The position numbers and the translations under genes are program-made. DNA of 64,000 bases from Larus michahellis (taxonomy: Eukaryota > Chordata > Aves > Charadriiformes > Laridae), in NCBI RefSeq assembly GCF_964199755.1, contig NC_133897.1, positions 137,522,125 through 137,586,124 of the forward strand, written 5' to 3'. The notes below the pieces were generated by a model. The model ran no database searches. It was not told the origin of the DNA and saw nothing but the letters and a program-made list of their open reading frames with translations. Below, in pieces: positions 41,401 to 52,010 of the stretch (the stretch's first letter is position 1; each line of letters begins with the position of its first letter).

Positions 41401-44400
41401 CTTTTCTATTGAAACTTACAACAGGAATGGAAATATAGGTTTAGATTATCAAAGTTACTTTTAGATGACTTAACAACAGGGTTCACAAAATTAATATCAC
41501 CACCCAAAATTTAATGATGATAACTTTTCCAAAAGTAGATGACAGGTTGCCATTGAATAGTAAATTAAACTGAAAATGCAGAATAACTTTACAAGCACTG
41601 GTCAAACTGAGCCACTCAAGTTGGTCCAAAAATGGTAAAGCAAGATGAAGATGTTCAATTATTTCAGTTTTACATTGTACCAAATCTTTCAAAGTAAATT
41701 TTTTACATTTTTAAATAGTCTACACTTAAAGAAAGGTTAAATGCTAAGTATCTGAAATCATATACTTTGTTTCAAAATAACCTATTTTTATTATATGATT
41801 ATTAAAATTATTGATGTTTTTGTTAAACTTACGGGGCTTTTATGATTTTTCAATTAGTCTACAGAACTCCTTCGTTGCCCAGCTCTTTTTCCCATTGGCT
41901 CATTCTCCTTCCATTCTCCACCAGTGGAACCCCTTCTGCTTTTGGTTGCACCTGTCTGTGGACTTTTTCTTCCCATTTGCACCATCTTTTGGCCTGCACA
42001 ACAGTTATTTTCTCTGAGTGAAAGACCTGAAAAACACTTGCTCTATTACTATCTGTTAGGCATATGCTATAATGGAGGTAAGAGCCAGGAGGAGACTTTG
42101 TAAGGTAACAACCGTTTAATTAGACCCTTCCCATCAGCAAGTGCTCCAGGGATCAGAGTTTGAGAAATGAGCCCTTAACAGCAACCGGGCCACAGGTCAA
42201 AGCAAATACATTAAGTGGCCAAGATGGATGAAAGTAGCTTTTTCCTCTGATCTCAAGCAAGCCATTGCAGCCTCGCAAAGACAGGTATGTTTTAGTCCAG
42301 TGTCTTGCTGCAAGATGTTCCGCCTCGTTTTTGCAGCCTTTTCTAGAATCTGCTTAATTTACCTCGTCAGCGCATTTGGCTTTATGTGTATCTTACCTCT
42401 GTTAAAATATTTGTTTTCTCCTCCTAGTTGGATCTCACTCATGTGAAAGAACTGCAGCCTTTTTCACTCCATTTAAAGCCACACGATAGAATTTAATAGG
42501 ATTCATTACCACTAGTTGTAATTATTGGTTAAAGCCCTTAATTTAGGCCTTAAACTAATTCATTTTTGCAGATAATAATGGCAACAGTGCATTGCGGTCT
42601 GCACTGAAATACACATTTAGCTTCCCAGAGCCATATTTCATTCCCTGTTTTCTGTTTGCTTCTTGTGCTCCCTCTAATTTAGTTTATCCAAAAGCATACA
42701 ATGTTGTTTATCTTTTCCAAATAACCCCTCTGAAACATATTGTCTTTTCAACTAGACTTGTCTGGAGGATGGGCCCAATGCTGCAAGTTCTTTGGCTTCC
42801 CTCCTAGGATTAGTGGTTTTGTGTTAGTAGTTTGATTTAAAATAAATAACAAAGCTTATGCTTATGCGCAGTGAGTTTACAAAGCAGAATAACACAGTAT
42901 TGTGCATAGGCTGCATCCACTTAATTCCTATCTGCAATTTTCATCTGCCTTGCAAAATTTGAATTTTGAACTTAAATAACTTTTTTGCTATTTTCTATAG
43001 AATAAAACCCTTTTTTATCTTCCTAATCAGTGAGATGAGCCACACAAAAGTATCATGGGGAAATAACATTGTCTGAATTGATTCTGTCTGTCTTTCATAA
43101 CAGCAAACTTCAAAGCCTGCTGTTAACTATCCAAGCACATTAATGGCTAGTCCAACATAGGTGAAAAATGCACATCTCCTGTGTCAGCAACCTCCTTTTT
43201 AACACTATATATGCCTTCAGCTCCAATCCCATATCTCTACAAATAACATGCTCATAGTTAAAAGACTGCAGCTGTCAGAGGTTGAGCAACCACTGCAGTA
43301 ACCCAGACAACCCAGGAGAGTAACACATGACAGCATTTCTTGCTAACAGAAGTGCTTCAGACACTTCTTTGCTGCTGCCTGAGGCTTGTGCTCCATATTC
43401 AGCCAGTGCCTCTAAATCCCTGATATTGAAGCTAATCTGGTTTATACAGACGTGATCTTTCCAAACTGTGCATGTAATAACAAAGCAACAAACTTTACAC
43501 AGTTTCTGAACTCAGTAAACTGTTGCCCTATGGGGTTTTTTTTCTCCATATGAGTACTTCATTTCAACCACGTCTCTCTGTTTCCAGTCCCAGGAGGCCC
43601 AGGTGCTGAAACATCTGGCAGAGAAGAGAGAACATGAGCGAGAAGTGCTTCAAAAGGCTTTGGAGGAGAACAACAACTTCAGCAAAATGGCAGAGGAAAA
43701 GCTGATACTGAAAATGGAACAGATCAAAGAAAACCGTGAAGCTAATTTAGCTGCTCTTATTGAACGTCTCCAAGAAAAGGTAAACCACACCATCACTCCT
43801 CTCACCTTAGACTAGAGAGGAAAATCTAACCAGTATTTTGAAGAGATGTTTTGGGTAGCTCTTATCTCAGGTGCTACACTTGAGCAATTTTTAAGTCAGA
43901 GCCCCTGATGCCTATCTAAACCACCACTCACTTTCAAAAAAGACTGAACCTCTATAATCACACAATCACAGCATAGCTAAGGTTGGAAGAGGCGTCTGTA
44001 GGTCATCTGGTACAACCGCCTGCTTAAGCAGGGTCACCCAGAGTAGGATCCCCAGGACCATGACCAGGTGGCTTTTGAATATCTCCAAGGAAGGAGAATC
44101 CACAACCTCCCTGGGCAACCTGTGCCAGTGCTCGGTCACCCTCACAGTGAAAAAAGTGTTTCCTGATGTTCAGAGGGAATGTGCCATGTTTCAGTTTTTG
44201 TCCATTGCCTCTGGTCCTGTCACTGGGCACCACTGAAAAGAGCTTGGTTTTTTGCACCCTCTATTCAGGAATTTATAGACTTTGATGAGATCCCCCTGAG
44301 CCTTCTCTTCTCCAGGCAGAGCAGTCCCAGCTCTCTCAGCTTTGCCTCATTGGAGAGACTGAGAGATGCTCCAGTTCCTTAATCCTCATATGGCCCTTTG

Positions 44401-46746
44401 CTGGACTGTCTCCAGAGAAAGGCTGATTTTCTAGCTTTTAAGAAATGCTGTGAACAAATGAAAGGTCGCTTGTGTTTGAATTTTAGCTTTTAAGAGAAGT
44501 CATTGGTCAAATCAGTTGTCCTGTGTTTGTAGTTCTTGGTTTCTCAGAGGAGAAAGGTGAAAAAATATGGAAATAAAATATTTCCTGTACATCAAAAGGG
44601 CCCTGTTCTTCCACAAGAATTGCAACTAAAAGAGAGTAAATTTTCTTCTGGAGATCTTTTGTACAGCCAGAAGAAACAGGTAAATCACAAACCCCACCAT
44701 GCGGGATCAAGTGTGCCCTTCTCCAAAACAACCCTTCCACACAAGAGAGGGAAGCATGCAAATAAAGATTTAGAAGTGTTAAGAAAAAATTAATTAGTTC
44801 TCCATGAGTGATCACTTGTTTCTCCCAATGATGAACTTTCTAATATATTAGTAAATTGACTAACAGAAATAAAATAGCTCTCAGAGGTTTTCAGTGAGGT
44901 CTTCCCCATAAGAACCTCTGCTTCTTTGATGGAGACAAAAGCCTGGGAGAGCATGAAAGAAACAACAGAAACCAAAGGATGATGTTACAAGTCACTATGC
45001 AAATGGGATAATTCTTGAGCTTAAGAGCTATACCCGGATAACTTGACATTTTTGCATTAGATTAGTTCACAGACATATATTGCAAAGCTTATGAAAACAA
45101 AGGGAAAAGCCAATTAGCCATCCTTCAGGTCCACAAGGAAATGGGAAGGACAGCTGAAGCATCTCTCTGTCCTGTGTTAATGTTAACAGACTGTTAAGCC
45201 CTGTTCCCACAGCAATATGATGGCATATGTACATGGAATCCAAAGAAGGCTTCTGAACAAAGATGACAATAACTCATTTGGGAATATTTGTACAGACCAG
45301 TAAATAAAAATTGTATGACTATACAGTTTTTCCAACACAAAAGTGAACCCTGAATATGCAGGAAAAGAAGAAGTGAGATATCTGTGTCCAAATCTTCAAA
45401 AGTTACACAGAACCATGAACACTCCAAGGTTTTGGTGTCTAGAAGTTCCTACAGTCAAAGATAAATACTGTATACTGCAGTTAACAGGGGTGAGGAACAA
45501 GTCCCATATAAAATCTAGCATTCAGAATTATGGATCTTAGAAGAAACTGTGATTTACAGAGTTAGTAAATGCAATAAGCTGTCTTGGCCTTAGATCCATA
45601 GAGTTGGCCATATGGTTCCTGAGTTGGATCCCTAGTCCAACTCAGACAATAAAAGGATAACTGTTGACTTCAGTGAATTTTTGACCATTAAAGACCTTCT
45701 AATGCATGGAAATACTTAGGGAGTGCTTTAAACTGAAGTCAGCTAGGGATGGTTGTTTGCTTTGGTAGTCACCTTGTGCTTGCCATTTGGTTGTCTGGGG
45801 TTGTTTTTAATGACTAAACACAAGAGGTAAAACTCTGATAGTTTTACAGTTGAAAGGAGAAAGGCATGCACCAAAAAAACTAAAACCCAGAAGTTGCCAA
45901 GAATAGTAGTTTTATAAACACCCCAAGTAGAACATTCCTAAATTCATTTGACAGCTGTTGTTCCTGACCACAGGCCCATTTCCACAGAAGTATCTGAATA
46001 TACAATAGCTCAAATAAGCCTAAATCAATTATGAATGCTTTTGTAAAAGGGAAGAGAGCATGGCTGAATGCAGACAGAAGGGTCTAGCATTGACTTTTGG
46101 TAACTGCATCCCAGAGAAAGAATGGAGAGGACAGCTAGCTTCATCATTCCATCTAAGGGGATGTTTGAGATGTTCAGATTGACCCACCTTGGTGGAACTA
46201 AATTTTTGGACCTTTATTTATGGTTCCTAAATGCTACAGATAACACAGTAACTAACACTTCTTCTGCATACAGTGTGCAAGCAATTAATTCAAGCCAACT
46301 CATCCTTCCCTATATTTAGTTTAACATCTAGGAATTCAAAGAGCAAATGTGAGCAAGTGGCACATTTTATGCTGCAAGTAACGCCTCTCTGTGTGGGTCT
46401 TTAAATTGAAACTCTGTGCGGTGCTGAGAATTGCAAGGCCATATCAGATAAAAGACTGAGCTCCGGTCTACTTACTGAGCATAAGTAGAATGTAAGCATT
46501 GAACGTGCCTCAGGCTGGTCTGGTGGTGGTGCACCTCTCCTGAGTTGCATCCTTTAAAGACGGTTGTGCTGTGAAACAAATTTTGCACAAGCATCAAATG
46601 CACAACCTAAATGGGTTGTCATTGGGAGGCTCCCTGGGCAGGCGGAATGAGAGAGGTTTGATTTTGTCCTTCTTGATGTTTTCCAGGAGAGGCATGCTGC
46701 AGAGGTCCGTAGAAACAAGGAGCTCCAGGTGGAACTGTCTGGCTGA
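8418..46746 (+). CDS. STMN2: Stathmin-2 (SCG10), complete coding sequence, join of five exons
   Basis: The joined exons (19, 96, 173, 192 and 60 nt) give 179 codons plus TGA, the usual STMN2 length, with no frameshift. STMN2 is a neuronal phosphoprotein of Golgi, vesicle and growth-cone membranes. It binds two alpha/beta-tubulin dimers and promotes microtubule disassembly and axon outgrowth or repair. Visible parts: an N-terminal membrane domain (1-38) with Cys22 and Cys24, the known palmitoylation pair; a linker (39-96) with Ser50, Ser62-Pro and Ser73-Pro, known PKA and proline-directed (JNK/ERK) sites; and Ser97 at the start of a long charged alpha helix with two tubulin-binding repeats (about 75-179). 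The protein ends VELSG. From memory, STMN1 lacks the Cys-containing leader, and STMN3 and STMN4 differ in the linker, so STMN2 is the clear assignment. All introns are GT-AG, with phases 1, 1, 0 and 0. Confidence 0.97.
8745..8771. repeat. A-rich simple repeat
   Basis: This is a near-pure A tract with two interruptions (GATT and a final AAGAA). It follows a short ATATATATAT tract at about 8722-8733. It separates exon 1 flanking DNA from the CpG island and shows no coding potential. Confidence 0.7.
8790..9610. promoter_or_regulatory. Intron 1 CpG island, strongly G-rich on the + strand
   Basis: GC content jumps about 370 bp after exon 1, with dense CpGs and many runs of four or more G on the coding strand between about 8920 and 9210. 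Open frames on both strands here reflect a lack of stop codons and are not genes. A CpG island at the 5' end of a neuronal gene usually marks its promoter domain. The G runs could form G-quadruplexes or R-loops in transcribed DNA, which is an inference. Confidence 0.78.
9611..17619 (+). other. Intron 1 sequence without recognised genes
   Basis: AT-rich intron with no convincing exon, RNA gene or mobile element. A short TAGT tetranucleotide run lies at 11165-11184. The 10140-10340 part is unique-looking and could be conserved regulatory DNA, but this cannot be tested without alignment. Confidence 0.6.
17620..17935 (+). mobile_element. CR1 LINE 3' fragment, plus orientation
   Basis: The segment shows the CR1 ORF2 end and 3' tail: a diverged ACAAGGGGTAACGGGTACAA block, an AACCTGG block, GACCAGATGATCCTTGAGG, then TATTCTATGATTCTATGATC. 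Translation of the left part gives the diverged CR1 ORF2 C-terminus (around [20 protein letters not shown]). It is more diverged than the 6338 copy and probably older. Confidence 0.9.
17936..21365 (+). other. Intron 1 sequence without recognised genes
   Basis: AT-rich intron. A GA-rich tract near 19200-19258 is a weak simple repeat. A 149-codon open frame on the minus strand (20899-21348) has no recognisable domain and is treated as chance. Confidence 0.55.
21366..21800 (-). mobile_element. Old CR1-family LINE fragment, minus orientation
   Basis: The segment carries diverged reverse-complement CR1 blocks, including TTGGAGGGACATC at the left end. Further right are ATGTTCCTCCATGTCC, GGGGGCCCAAAAACTGGATG and CAGTACCTCAAGTGCAGC, which in CR1 encode the WSPQ region and its surroundings. 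Indels and substitutions are numerous, so it is an old insertion. Confidence 0.75.
21801..25132 (+). other. Intron 1 sequence without recognised genes
   Basis: Mostly AT-rich. It contains a perfect 10-bp inverted repeat at 22142-22163 and three copies of GGGTGATGCA between 24344 and 24417. The 24700-25130 part is more GC-rich but has no recognised gene or repeat. Confidence 0.55.
25133..25725 (+). mobile_element. CR1 LINE fragment with ORF2 C-terminus, plus orientation
   Basis: This is the longest CR1 copy here. Frames at 25133-25330 and 25308-25600 translate to the reverse transcriptase C-terminal region, including [19 protein letters not shown] and [18 protein letters not shown]. One frame change separates them, so the copy is dead. 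The 3' end shows GGAACTAGATGATCTATAAGG and ATTCTATGATTCTA. The 5' part of the element is missing. Confidence 0.95.
27706..27722 (+). repeat. TG dinucleotide tract in the transcribed strand
   Basis: About seven TG units run without interruption in the sense strand of intron 1. UG repeats are the preferred RNA target of TDP-43. The tract is short, and its conservation is unknown. Confidence 0.8.
33105..33184 (-). mobile_element. CR1 LINE 3' tail fragment, minus orientation
   Basis: The segment begins TATAGAACCATAGAATCATAG, the reversed CR1 terminal repeats. It then gives CCTAGGTTGGAAGGGACG and ATCTAGTCCAACCATC. About 80 bp survive, with low divergence. Confidence 0.9.
34753..34848 (+). CDS. 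STMN2: STMN2 coding exon 2
   Basis: The exon completes Ala7 and encodes residues 8-38 plus the first base of Asp39. It carries the membrane-anchoring segment [16 protein letters not shown], with Cys22 and Cys24. These cysteines are palmitoylated in mammalian SCG10 and are needed for Golgi and growth-cone targeting. The acceptor is TTTCAG and the donor GGTAAGT. Residues 32 and 36 (M and K, in NMNIYKYDD) differ from the human I and T as remembered. Confidence 0.96.
34849..35480 (+). other. STMN2: STMN2 intron 2
   Basis: Short (632 bp) GT-AG intron in phase 1, ending TTATTGTGCAG. No repeats or other features were recognised. Confidence 0.93.
35481..35653 (+). CDS. STMN2: STMN2 coding exon 3
   Basis: Encodes the end of Asp39 through Lys96. 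This is the regulatory linker and the start of the stathmin-like domain. Ser50 (KRASGQ), Ser62-Pro63 (PPSPIS) and Ser73-Pro74 (LASPKK) are visible. These correspond to the PKA and JNK/ERK sites known from mammals. The donor is AAG/GTATCT, weaker than the others at +4 to +6, and the exon ends in phase 0. Confidence 0.97.
37860..38260 (+). mobile_element. Ancient CR1/L3-type LINE fragment, plus orientation
   Basis: Highly diverged but collinear with the reverse transcriptase C-terminal region of old amniote CR1/L3 elements. Visible blocks are TCAGAGGAACAGAACGTCTTC, a GCTTGGAAAGAGGCAACAG block, GTCTACAAAGTCATGAATGG and AATGAAATCATCAGACAGCA. The upstream part resembles the CTCAACTATTGCC region. 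The reading frame is broken many times. The insertion predates birds by inference. Confidence 0.75.
38413..38466. repeat. TG/TA microsatellite
   Basis: An imperfect alternating purine-pyrimidine run (TGTGTG, then TATATATATA and TGTATG units) of about 50 bp. Likely polymorphic. No coding meaning. Confidence 0.85.
43588..43779 (+). CDS. STMN2: STMN2 coding exon 4
   Basis: 64 whole codons, Ser97 to Lys160, forming the main tubulin-binding helix. The heptad-like charged pattern runs from SQEAQ through [11 protein letters not shown] and [12 protein letters not shown] to ERLQEK. Ser97 is the first codon and is a known PKA site. Both boundaries are phase 0 (TTCCAG/TCC, AAG/GTAAAC). The exon matches mammalian STMN2 almost residue for residue from memory. 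Confidence 0.97.
43780..46686 (+). other. STMN2: STMN2 intron 4
   Basis: 2.9 kb GT-AG intron ending TTTTCCAG. It holds one CR1 fragment. Mammals use an alternative terminal exon to make a 187-residue isoform. I looked for its C-terminal coding sequence here and could not identify it. Confidence 0.88.
43953..44416 (-). mobile_element. CR1 LINE fragment, minus orientation
   Basis: A reverse-oriented CR1 of about 460 bp. Its left end shows reversed tail repeats (AATCACACAATCACAGCATAG) and AAGGTTGGAAGAGGCG. On the minus strand a frame around 44024-44257 gives the ORF2 C-terminus with the DRTRGNG motif. The right end keeps the GACTTTGATGAGATCCCCC and CTTCTCTTCTCCAGGC blocks. It is truncated and inactive. 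Confidence 0.95.
46687..46746 (+). CDS. STMN2: STMN2 coding exon 5 (C-terminus and stop)
   Basis: Encodes [19 protein letters not shown] followed by TGA at 46744-46746. The acceptor TTTTCCAG is strong. This is the standard STMN2 C-terminus ending the tubulin-binding helix. Confidence 0.97.
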   Translation, partial: ERHAAEVRRNKELQVELSG

Positions 46747-46872
46747 AAACAGCAATGGTGGATGTGACCCATCCCCACCATTAGTAAACTCCCCCTGCCT
46801 ATATTATTATGGATCATGCGATATCAGTATGGGAAATGTATGACATGGTTTAAAAAAAAAAATCAAGAACTC

Positions 46873-46878
46873 AATAAA
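46873..46878 (+). promoter_or_regulatory. Possible proximal polyadenylation signal AATAAA
   Basis: A canonical hexamer lies only 127 nt after the stop codon. It sits in an A-rich stretch with no clear U/GU-rich element just downstream. It may be unused, or give a short-UTR isoform. Confidence 0.35.
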
Positions 46879-48000
46879 AAACTTTAAAAAAGAAACAAAA
46901 CTAAAAACAAAAACAATGCGGTCTCTTTGCAGAATGATTTGCTTGATGTTTAAAAAACTTGGATCTTATTTTGTAAATACTTACATTTTTGTTAAAAAAT
47001 ACAAGTATTGCATTATGCAAGTTATTTCATAATCTTACATGTCCTGTAACAGGCTTCCGATGTTGTCTATTTCCACTCGGTTGAATTTGCTGGGTCTGTT
47101 CATTTGAAGCACCTCACGTCTAACTCCATCCCCTGCGACTTTCATTCCAACCCACCACGAGGTCAGTAGTAGTTCTATGGTGCTAGAGACCAGTCATTGC
47201 CTAATAACTTAGACCGCTTTGCCATCAATAAGCTTTGTTGAAACAGTGACTCAATCACAGGTACCGTGACTTCTCGTTCAGCTGTCCAAGACTAAAGGCT
47301 CTTAAAATGTAGTTTCTCCGAATGCAACTCACACTACAGGAATCTGTAGTGTGCTATGTAATTGTGGTTAAATTGCCACACGCAGTACTTGTTGCTTCTG
47401 TTTTTTTGAGGTGAGGCAACAAATACAGCAGTGCAACAGAATGAAAGCAAGTGGGATCAGTTTGAGGCAAATTTAAGAGGCTCATCGTAACCATCAAGCT
47501 ATGACAAATTATTATGGATGATGCCAAACAGCCATACAAACGCTAATTGTAAAGTGAGCTTAATTCTCCACTTCAAAATTTATTGATGGAGCAACTAAAA
47601 GCATCAAGTGGCTTTATCTGTAGATGCCATGATCTATGATACTAATCTGATGCGACCACATTACATGTGTAATAGTACAAGAGGCTACCAAGTATTTCAC
47701 CTGGAACCCATGAGCCAGTTGTTACCTTTTTTTGTTGACACTGCTGACTTCCATTCGTCATTTACTCTTCAGTGTTAGCCAACCCTACCTAGTGACAGAC
47801 ATCTAGGACTAAGAGGCCTGAAGCAGGAGGAATGACTAGACAGGGTGCTTGTGCCAAGTACAGTATCACCAAACCTAACACATCGTCCCCAAAATAGCTG
47901 CAGTTTTGAAGTTGTCCCTACCCCCTGGAGGTTGCTGCCTGCATATTCTACTCTTCATTAGTGCTATTTTCCTGTATGTCATTGTGAGCAAGCTGTGATT

Positions 48001-48006
48001 AATAAA
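48001..48006 (+). terminator. STMN2: Main STMN2 polyadenylation signal AATAAA
   Basis: The hexamer lies in GTGATTAATAAAGAATTGG. It is followed within 40 nt by a U/GU-rich element (GGGCTTGTCTCTTCTC), the usual arrangement for cleavage and polyadenylation. Cleavage is expected near 48020-48030. Confidence 0.75.
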
Positions 48007-48025
48007 GAATTGGGGTTCTGTGAAC

Positions 48026-51000
48026 TGAAAAAGGGCTTGTCTCTTCTCTCGCTCCATTACTTCTGTGACATGAGCCCATGTGAGGTGAAAACCTAATGTA
48101 GGCCTAAAAGCATGGAAATAAGACTTAAATAAGACCTATTAATAACTCAAGCCTATTTCTCTGCTAATACAGGACTAACCCCTGCTATGTGTTTCCCAGC
48201 GTTAAGACTGGTTTCTTTTAAAGATTACCATCTAAACAGAGCCTATAAATGTGACCTTTGGCACTGAGTTTATTAAAAAGGAGAACTAGCTACACACATA
48301 AGCACATGTATCCCTTAATACTGACTCAAAAAAAGGAATGTGGGGAAAGAAAAGTGAATAATATAACTCCGGGTACATAAATGAATAGCTGCAGCAAGAT
48401 TCTGGCTGTTAACACGCTGATTTTCAGTGTAAAAGCGATTCATTTACAGGGTTTATTGAAAAACACAAAATCGCTAGGGAAGCTGATGAGCTGTAGAGCT
48501 GAGAGATAAAATTGGATCGGACTTCATTTAGAAGTGGACAGGTGATCAAAAATTACCTCTAGGATTAGTTTTCTCCTTTAAAGTCTTGAAAGTGGCATCA
48601 TTTACTTGCTCTTCTGGAGAGATGGGCCAAAAGCTCGAGATCTACAGCAATCAGTTTCTGACCCACACAGCCTATTTTATTTCAGAGCCAATTTATGTCC
48701 CTGGAAGACTTGGCCCGCAGTCAAAAAGCAGCAGAAGCTGATCCAGACACAAGGCTGCAAGCTCAGCTCTGTGTGCAATGAGCTCTGTACCACAGAATGA
48801 GAGGAGCACTTCAGCTTGTTATGGCAGCTGTGTTTCCTTGTCTAAATTACTTGTCTTTCTGGCAAAATCACCTGGCAGAGGAGCCAAATAGCAAACTTTG
48901 AATCTGGATGTCATGAGCTTCAATATTGCCAAGCCTTCAAAGTTTGTATATTGGTTTTAGCCCCAGTAAAAAATGTCATTCAGTCAAGTTTATATTTCAA
49001 TTTAAGGTCCAGGATCTTGGTTTGAGGGCTCGTGGATTTTGGTTTCATTCCCCAATGGCAAGTCATTCACAGTTTTCCCTGTCCGTTGACTTAACAAGCT
49101 CTGGTCGTGCTTCAAGCCCTTTTCCTGTTTGTCCTGCTGGCTACACTTGCTCAGAGAACAGGCCAAAGGCAAAGCTCTGATGCTGAGGCCAAGCTGGGCA
49201 GCCAGCCTTGCCTCCATGGAGCTAAACTCCTTCCCCCACAAACGAGGGTGTCCACATCCAAAGTACTAGTTGGGATGGTTCCTGGCACGTGTTCACCCCA
49301 GCACAGACCTGCGCATTGCCTGGGAAATGCTTCTCCACAGGTACCAAGACTGCATGAGGGAAATGAGTGAAGAACAAGACAGTGTGGGCCCTGTAGACCT
49401 GTGTGAGAGCCCATGCTCTGCTACTGTCCACTTGGATCTTTTAACAGTTGTGGGTCTAGAGTTCATTTTATTAAGGTCTGTAAGCCTGTTTGCAAATACA
49501 CTGCATATTTAGTCTGTAATAGCAAAAAGAAATATCTGGAGAGCTGCAGCATGGCTGTTTCCTTATATTACTCTTTATACTATTTCCTTATATTTTGCTT
49601 TAGTGCTGCCTTCCTAGCTCCTCCCTGCTTGTGCTAGCAAAAGCGCATTGGTGCTATGGGTCTCTCATGTGGAGTTACAGATTAAAGATCTCCTTGAAAA
49701 GCAATAAAATATTCAAAACACCCACTTTTAAAGTATTACCATTCTGGCTACTTGAAATACCTTAGTTTATTTTTTAATTCAATAGCAAGCTCAGGACTTT
49801 CAGATGAAAAAAATTAGGCTGCTTCTTTGATTAACTGTAGATGCCCAACTACATGCCGTGAGCTGTGAGCAGCTGATGCTGCAATGCAGAACACTTTCCT
49901 TAGGCTGCCTGAGACCTCCCGCAGGACAGGAGGGAGCCTGGAGTGTCGGCATTGCACCACGCGGATGCTTCCTCCTCTCACTGAGGTACATGATGGCTCA
50001 GCAGCAGGGCAGGGCTGTGCAGCATCAGAGAAAGGTGCCACCAGGACTACCTCCGAGGGTGGGTAGGGCTCAGTTTCCTATTAGCTAAGCCGTCAGTTAT
50101 GTCAGGGCTGCCCAAATATTCAAACAGCAACAATTAAAACCTGTCACAATTCACGTGGTCCTCCTGAAGCTGCAAAATTTATGCTCAAACCCAGCCAAAC
50201 ATTTCCAAAGTCAGGAGGCTTGGATGTAGAGTTGAAACCCATCACTGATCCAGAACTTGAAAACAATGCCTTTTTTCCCTTTTTTAACACACTTCTTGTC
50301 ACATGGAGGTTTTTTCACTTAACCCATTGATAGCCAAATAGCAATGTCTGTCTGCTCCTTTGCTCCAGAATCCCCCAACACATCACTGATATACAGCAGT
50401 GTGCTGCACACACCGGCACGGAGTTGTCTACCCATCTGCCCTTCAGCAGTCCTGTCAGAGGGATGGTCACTGTGATCAGTGTAGGAAAGAGCTTCACTCC
50501 CAGCACCTTAGGCCATACAGAGAAGAGAAATACTTCTCTCTTGTCTCCCAGAAGAAGGATATGGGTTTTAAACCCATTTAGGGAAGCATGAACACCTTCT
50601 TTCTCATCCAACTGTAGCCAGATGCCATCATGTAAAACCAAACCCTCCCATCAGGTTTTTGGTGGAGAGAAGAGAGCACTGCATGGGAAAAAGCAGTTCC
50701 TGCTTCCACCTTGCAGCACATGCCCCATTCTGAGCATATTTCAGCGCTGGAAGGAGGCAGCCATACGCTCAGCAGAAGGGATATTGCAAGGGAGGTAATG
50801 GGAGAATTTCAGATAATCTTTCCCATGCCTCAGGGCTGGTGCCTCAGTGATGCTGGTGCAATAGTGCCATGCAGTGGTCAGTCTTAATAATCAGGGATCA
50901 TCTCTAAATACACCAGGGATTGCAAGGATTTCCTCTGAAGGAGATCCATTTAGTCTGCTGCATAGTTTACACTAGGCCTTTATGTAAGGTAGATGGTGTC

Positions 51001-51725
51001 TCTGAAATCTGAAGACTGAGTCCAGGCATTTTCAGGTTTAACTCCACTGTAACATGAGTGGCACAACCACGGAAAGCTGTAAGATCAAAAAGGGCTGATA
51101 TTTTTGCGTGGAACAAGGAGTAGCCAGAATGACAACTCCTGCAACACCACCATCAGAAACTCTTATGACTATGAGAATATCTGCATTACTGAACTTTCAG
51201 ACATGTCTAGAAAGCAACAGATAATACACAGCAGCCAGCTAAGAAGAAAGACCAAGGACGTGATTAAGGCAACAGGGAAGTACAAGAAACACAGGGAAGA
51301 GCAAGAAAAGATAGCATCAAAAATCATCAGCAGATCAGGGGCTAAATGAATCATGAAACAACTCTCGCATTTGAAAAGCAGAATTCATGTCCCAGCAGAG
51401 GAGAGAGGATGGTCACCCTTGAAGCTGGCACCCTTGAAAAACACTGAACTTTGAGGTCTCCACCCCGACCTCAATACTCAGAATTAGGGCACAAGACAGA
51501 GGAGCCTAAAATCCAGCCTACAGTATAGATCTAAATGTAACCCATAGATCTGTGAGCAGCAGAAAATAGACTATGCTATGGACTCCTCATGGATTAGGGA
51601 GTTCTCCAATGTACAATAAAATGCCTGTGCTTCAGCCATTCCTAACTTCAGTGTTACGCTGATGCTCTGATAGCATCTGAGCTTTAACTTCCTCTGGGGA
51701 CATTAGTAGAGGTTCCTTTTTCTAT
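48026..51725. other. Downstream intergenic DNA
   Basis: No gene, RNA or mobile element recognised. Open frames are short and overlap in several frames. The next gene downstream in human is HEY1, and none of its exons is seen here. Confidence 0.6.
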
Positions 51726-52010
51726 TCAAATGTCCACAAAGACCATAGGAAAACATTCACCTTCTTCAAGTTTACAATGTGAGGCCATGCTCCCTTTCTT
51801 ATGGGTGGCAGCAAATAGCTGCTGGAAAATGTCTTCTGTACCATAGAAGCCAGTTGTACTTTTGTACAGTTGTACTTCAACTGTAACAGGTTGGCCCTGG
51901 TCAAAAGGCTTCCAGGAAAGGAAGCTCCTGGGCAGCTCCTGAAGATGAACGACTTGAAAGGCATTATCCAAGATACAGCCTAGACAGTTGTGATATAGGG
52001 AAACAGCCAA
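51726..52010 (-). pseudogene. Unrecognised protein-like open frame, possible retrocopy or lone exon
   Basis: A 94-codon minus-strand frame closes at a TGA whose last base is 51726. It is bounded upstream by an in-frame TGA near 52016. It has no good ATG at its start (TTG, TCC and others). Its composition is protein-like, with even use of residues and ordinary sense codons, for example SFLSWKPFDQGQPV and KLEEGECFPMVFVD. This contrasts with the low-complexity frames around it. I do not recognise a family. It could be a decayed retrocopy fragment, an isolated exon or chance. No clear acceptor or poly-A signal is visible. Confidence 0.25.

Larger units (their letters stand above)
35654..43587 (+). 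other. STMN2: STMN2 intron 3 (7.9 kb)
   Basis: GT-AG intron ending TCTCTGTTTCCAG. It contains an ancient CR1/L3-type remnant (37860-38260) and an AT/GT microsatellite near 38413. A 129-codon frame at 40719-41108 has no recognisable features and is probably chance. Confidence 0.88.
46747..48025 (+). other. STMN2: STMN2 3' untranslated region
   Basis: The 3' UTR starts after TGA and probably ends about 20 bases past the AATAAA at 48001-48006. Its length (about 1.28 kb) agrees with mammalian STMN2 transcripts from memory. It is AT-rich at first, with A-rich tracts around 46850-46915, and carries a Pumilio-type TGTAAATA at 46972. The exact cleavage site is inferred. Confidence 0.75.

Noticed and set aside
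43780..46686. Search for the alternative terminal exon of the longer STMN2 isoform
   Set aside because: A candidate near 44840 starts with a similar Leu-Val-Asn reading but meets a stop at once and lacks a convincing acceptor. It could not be supported.
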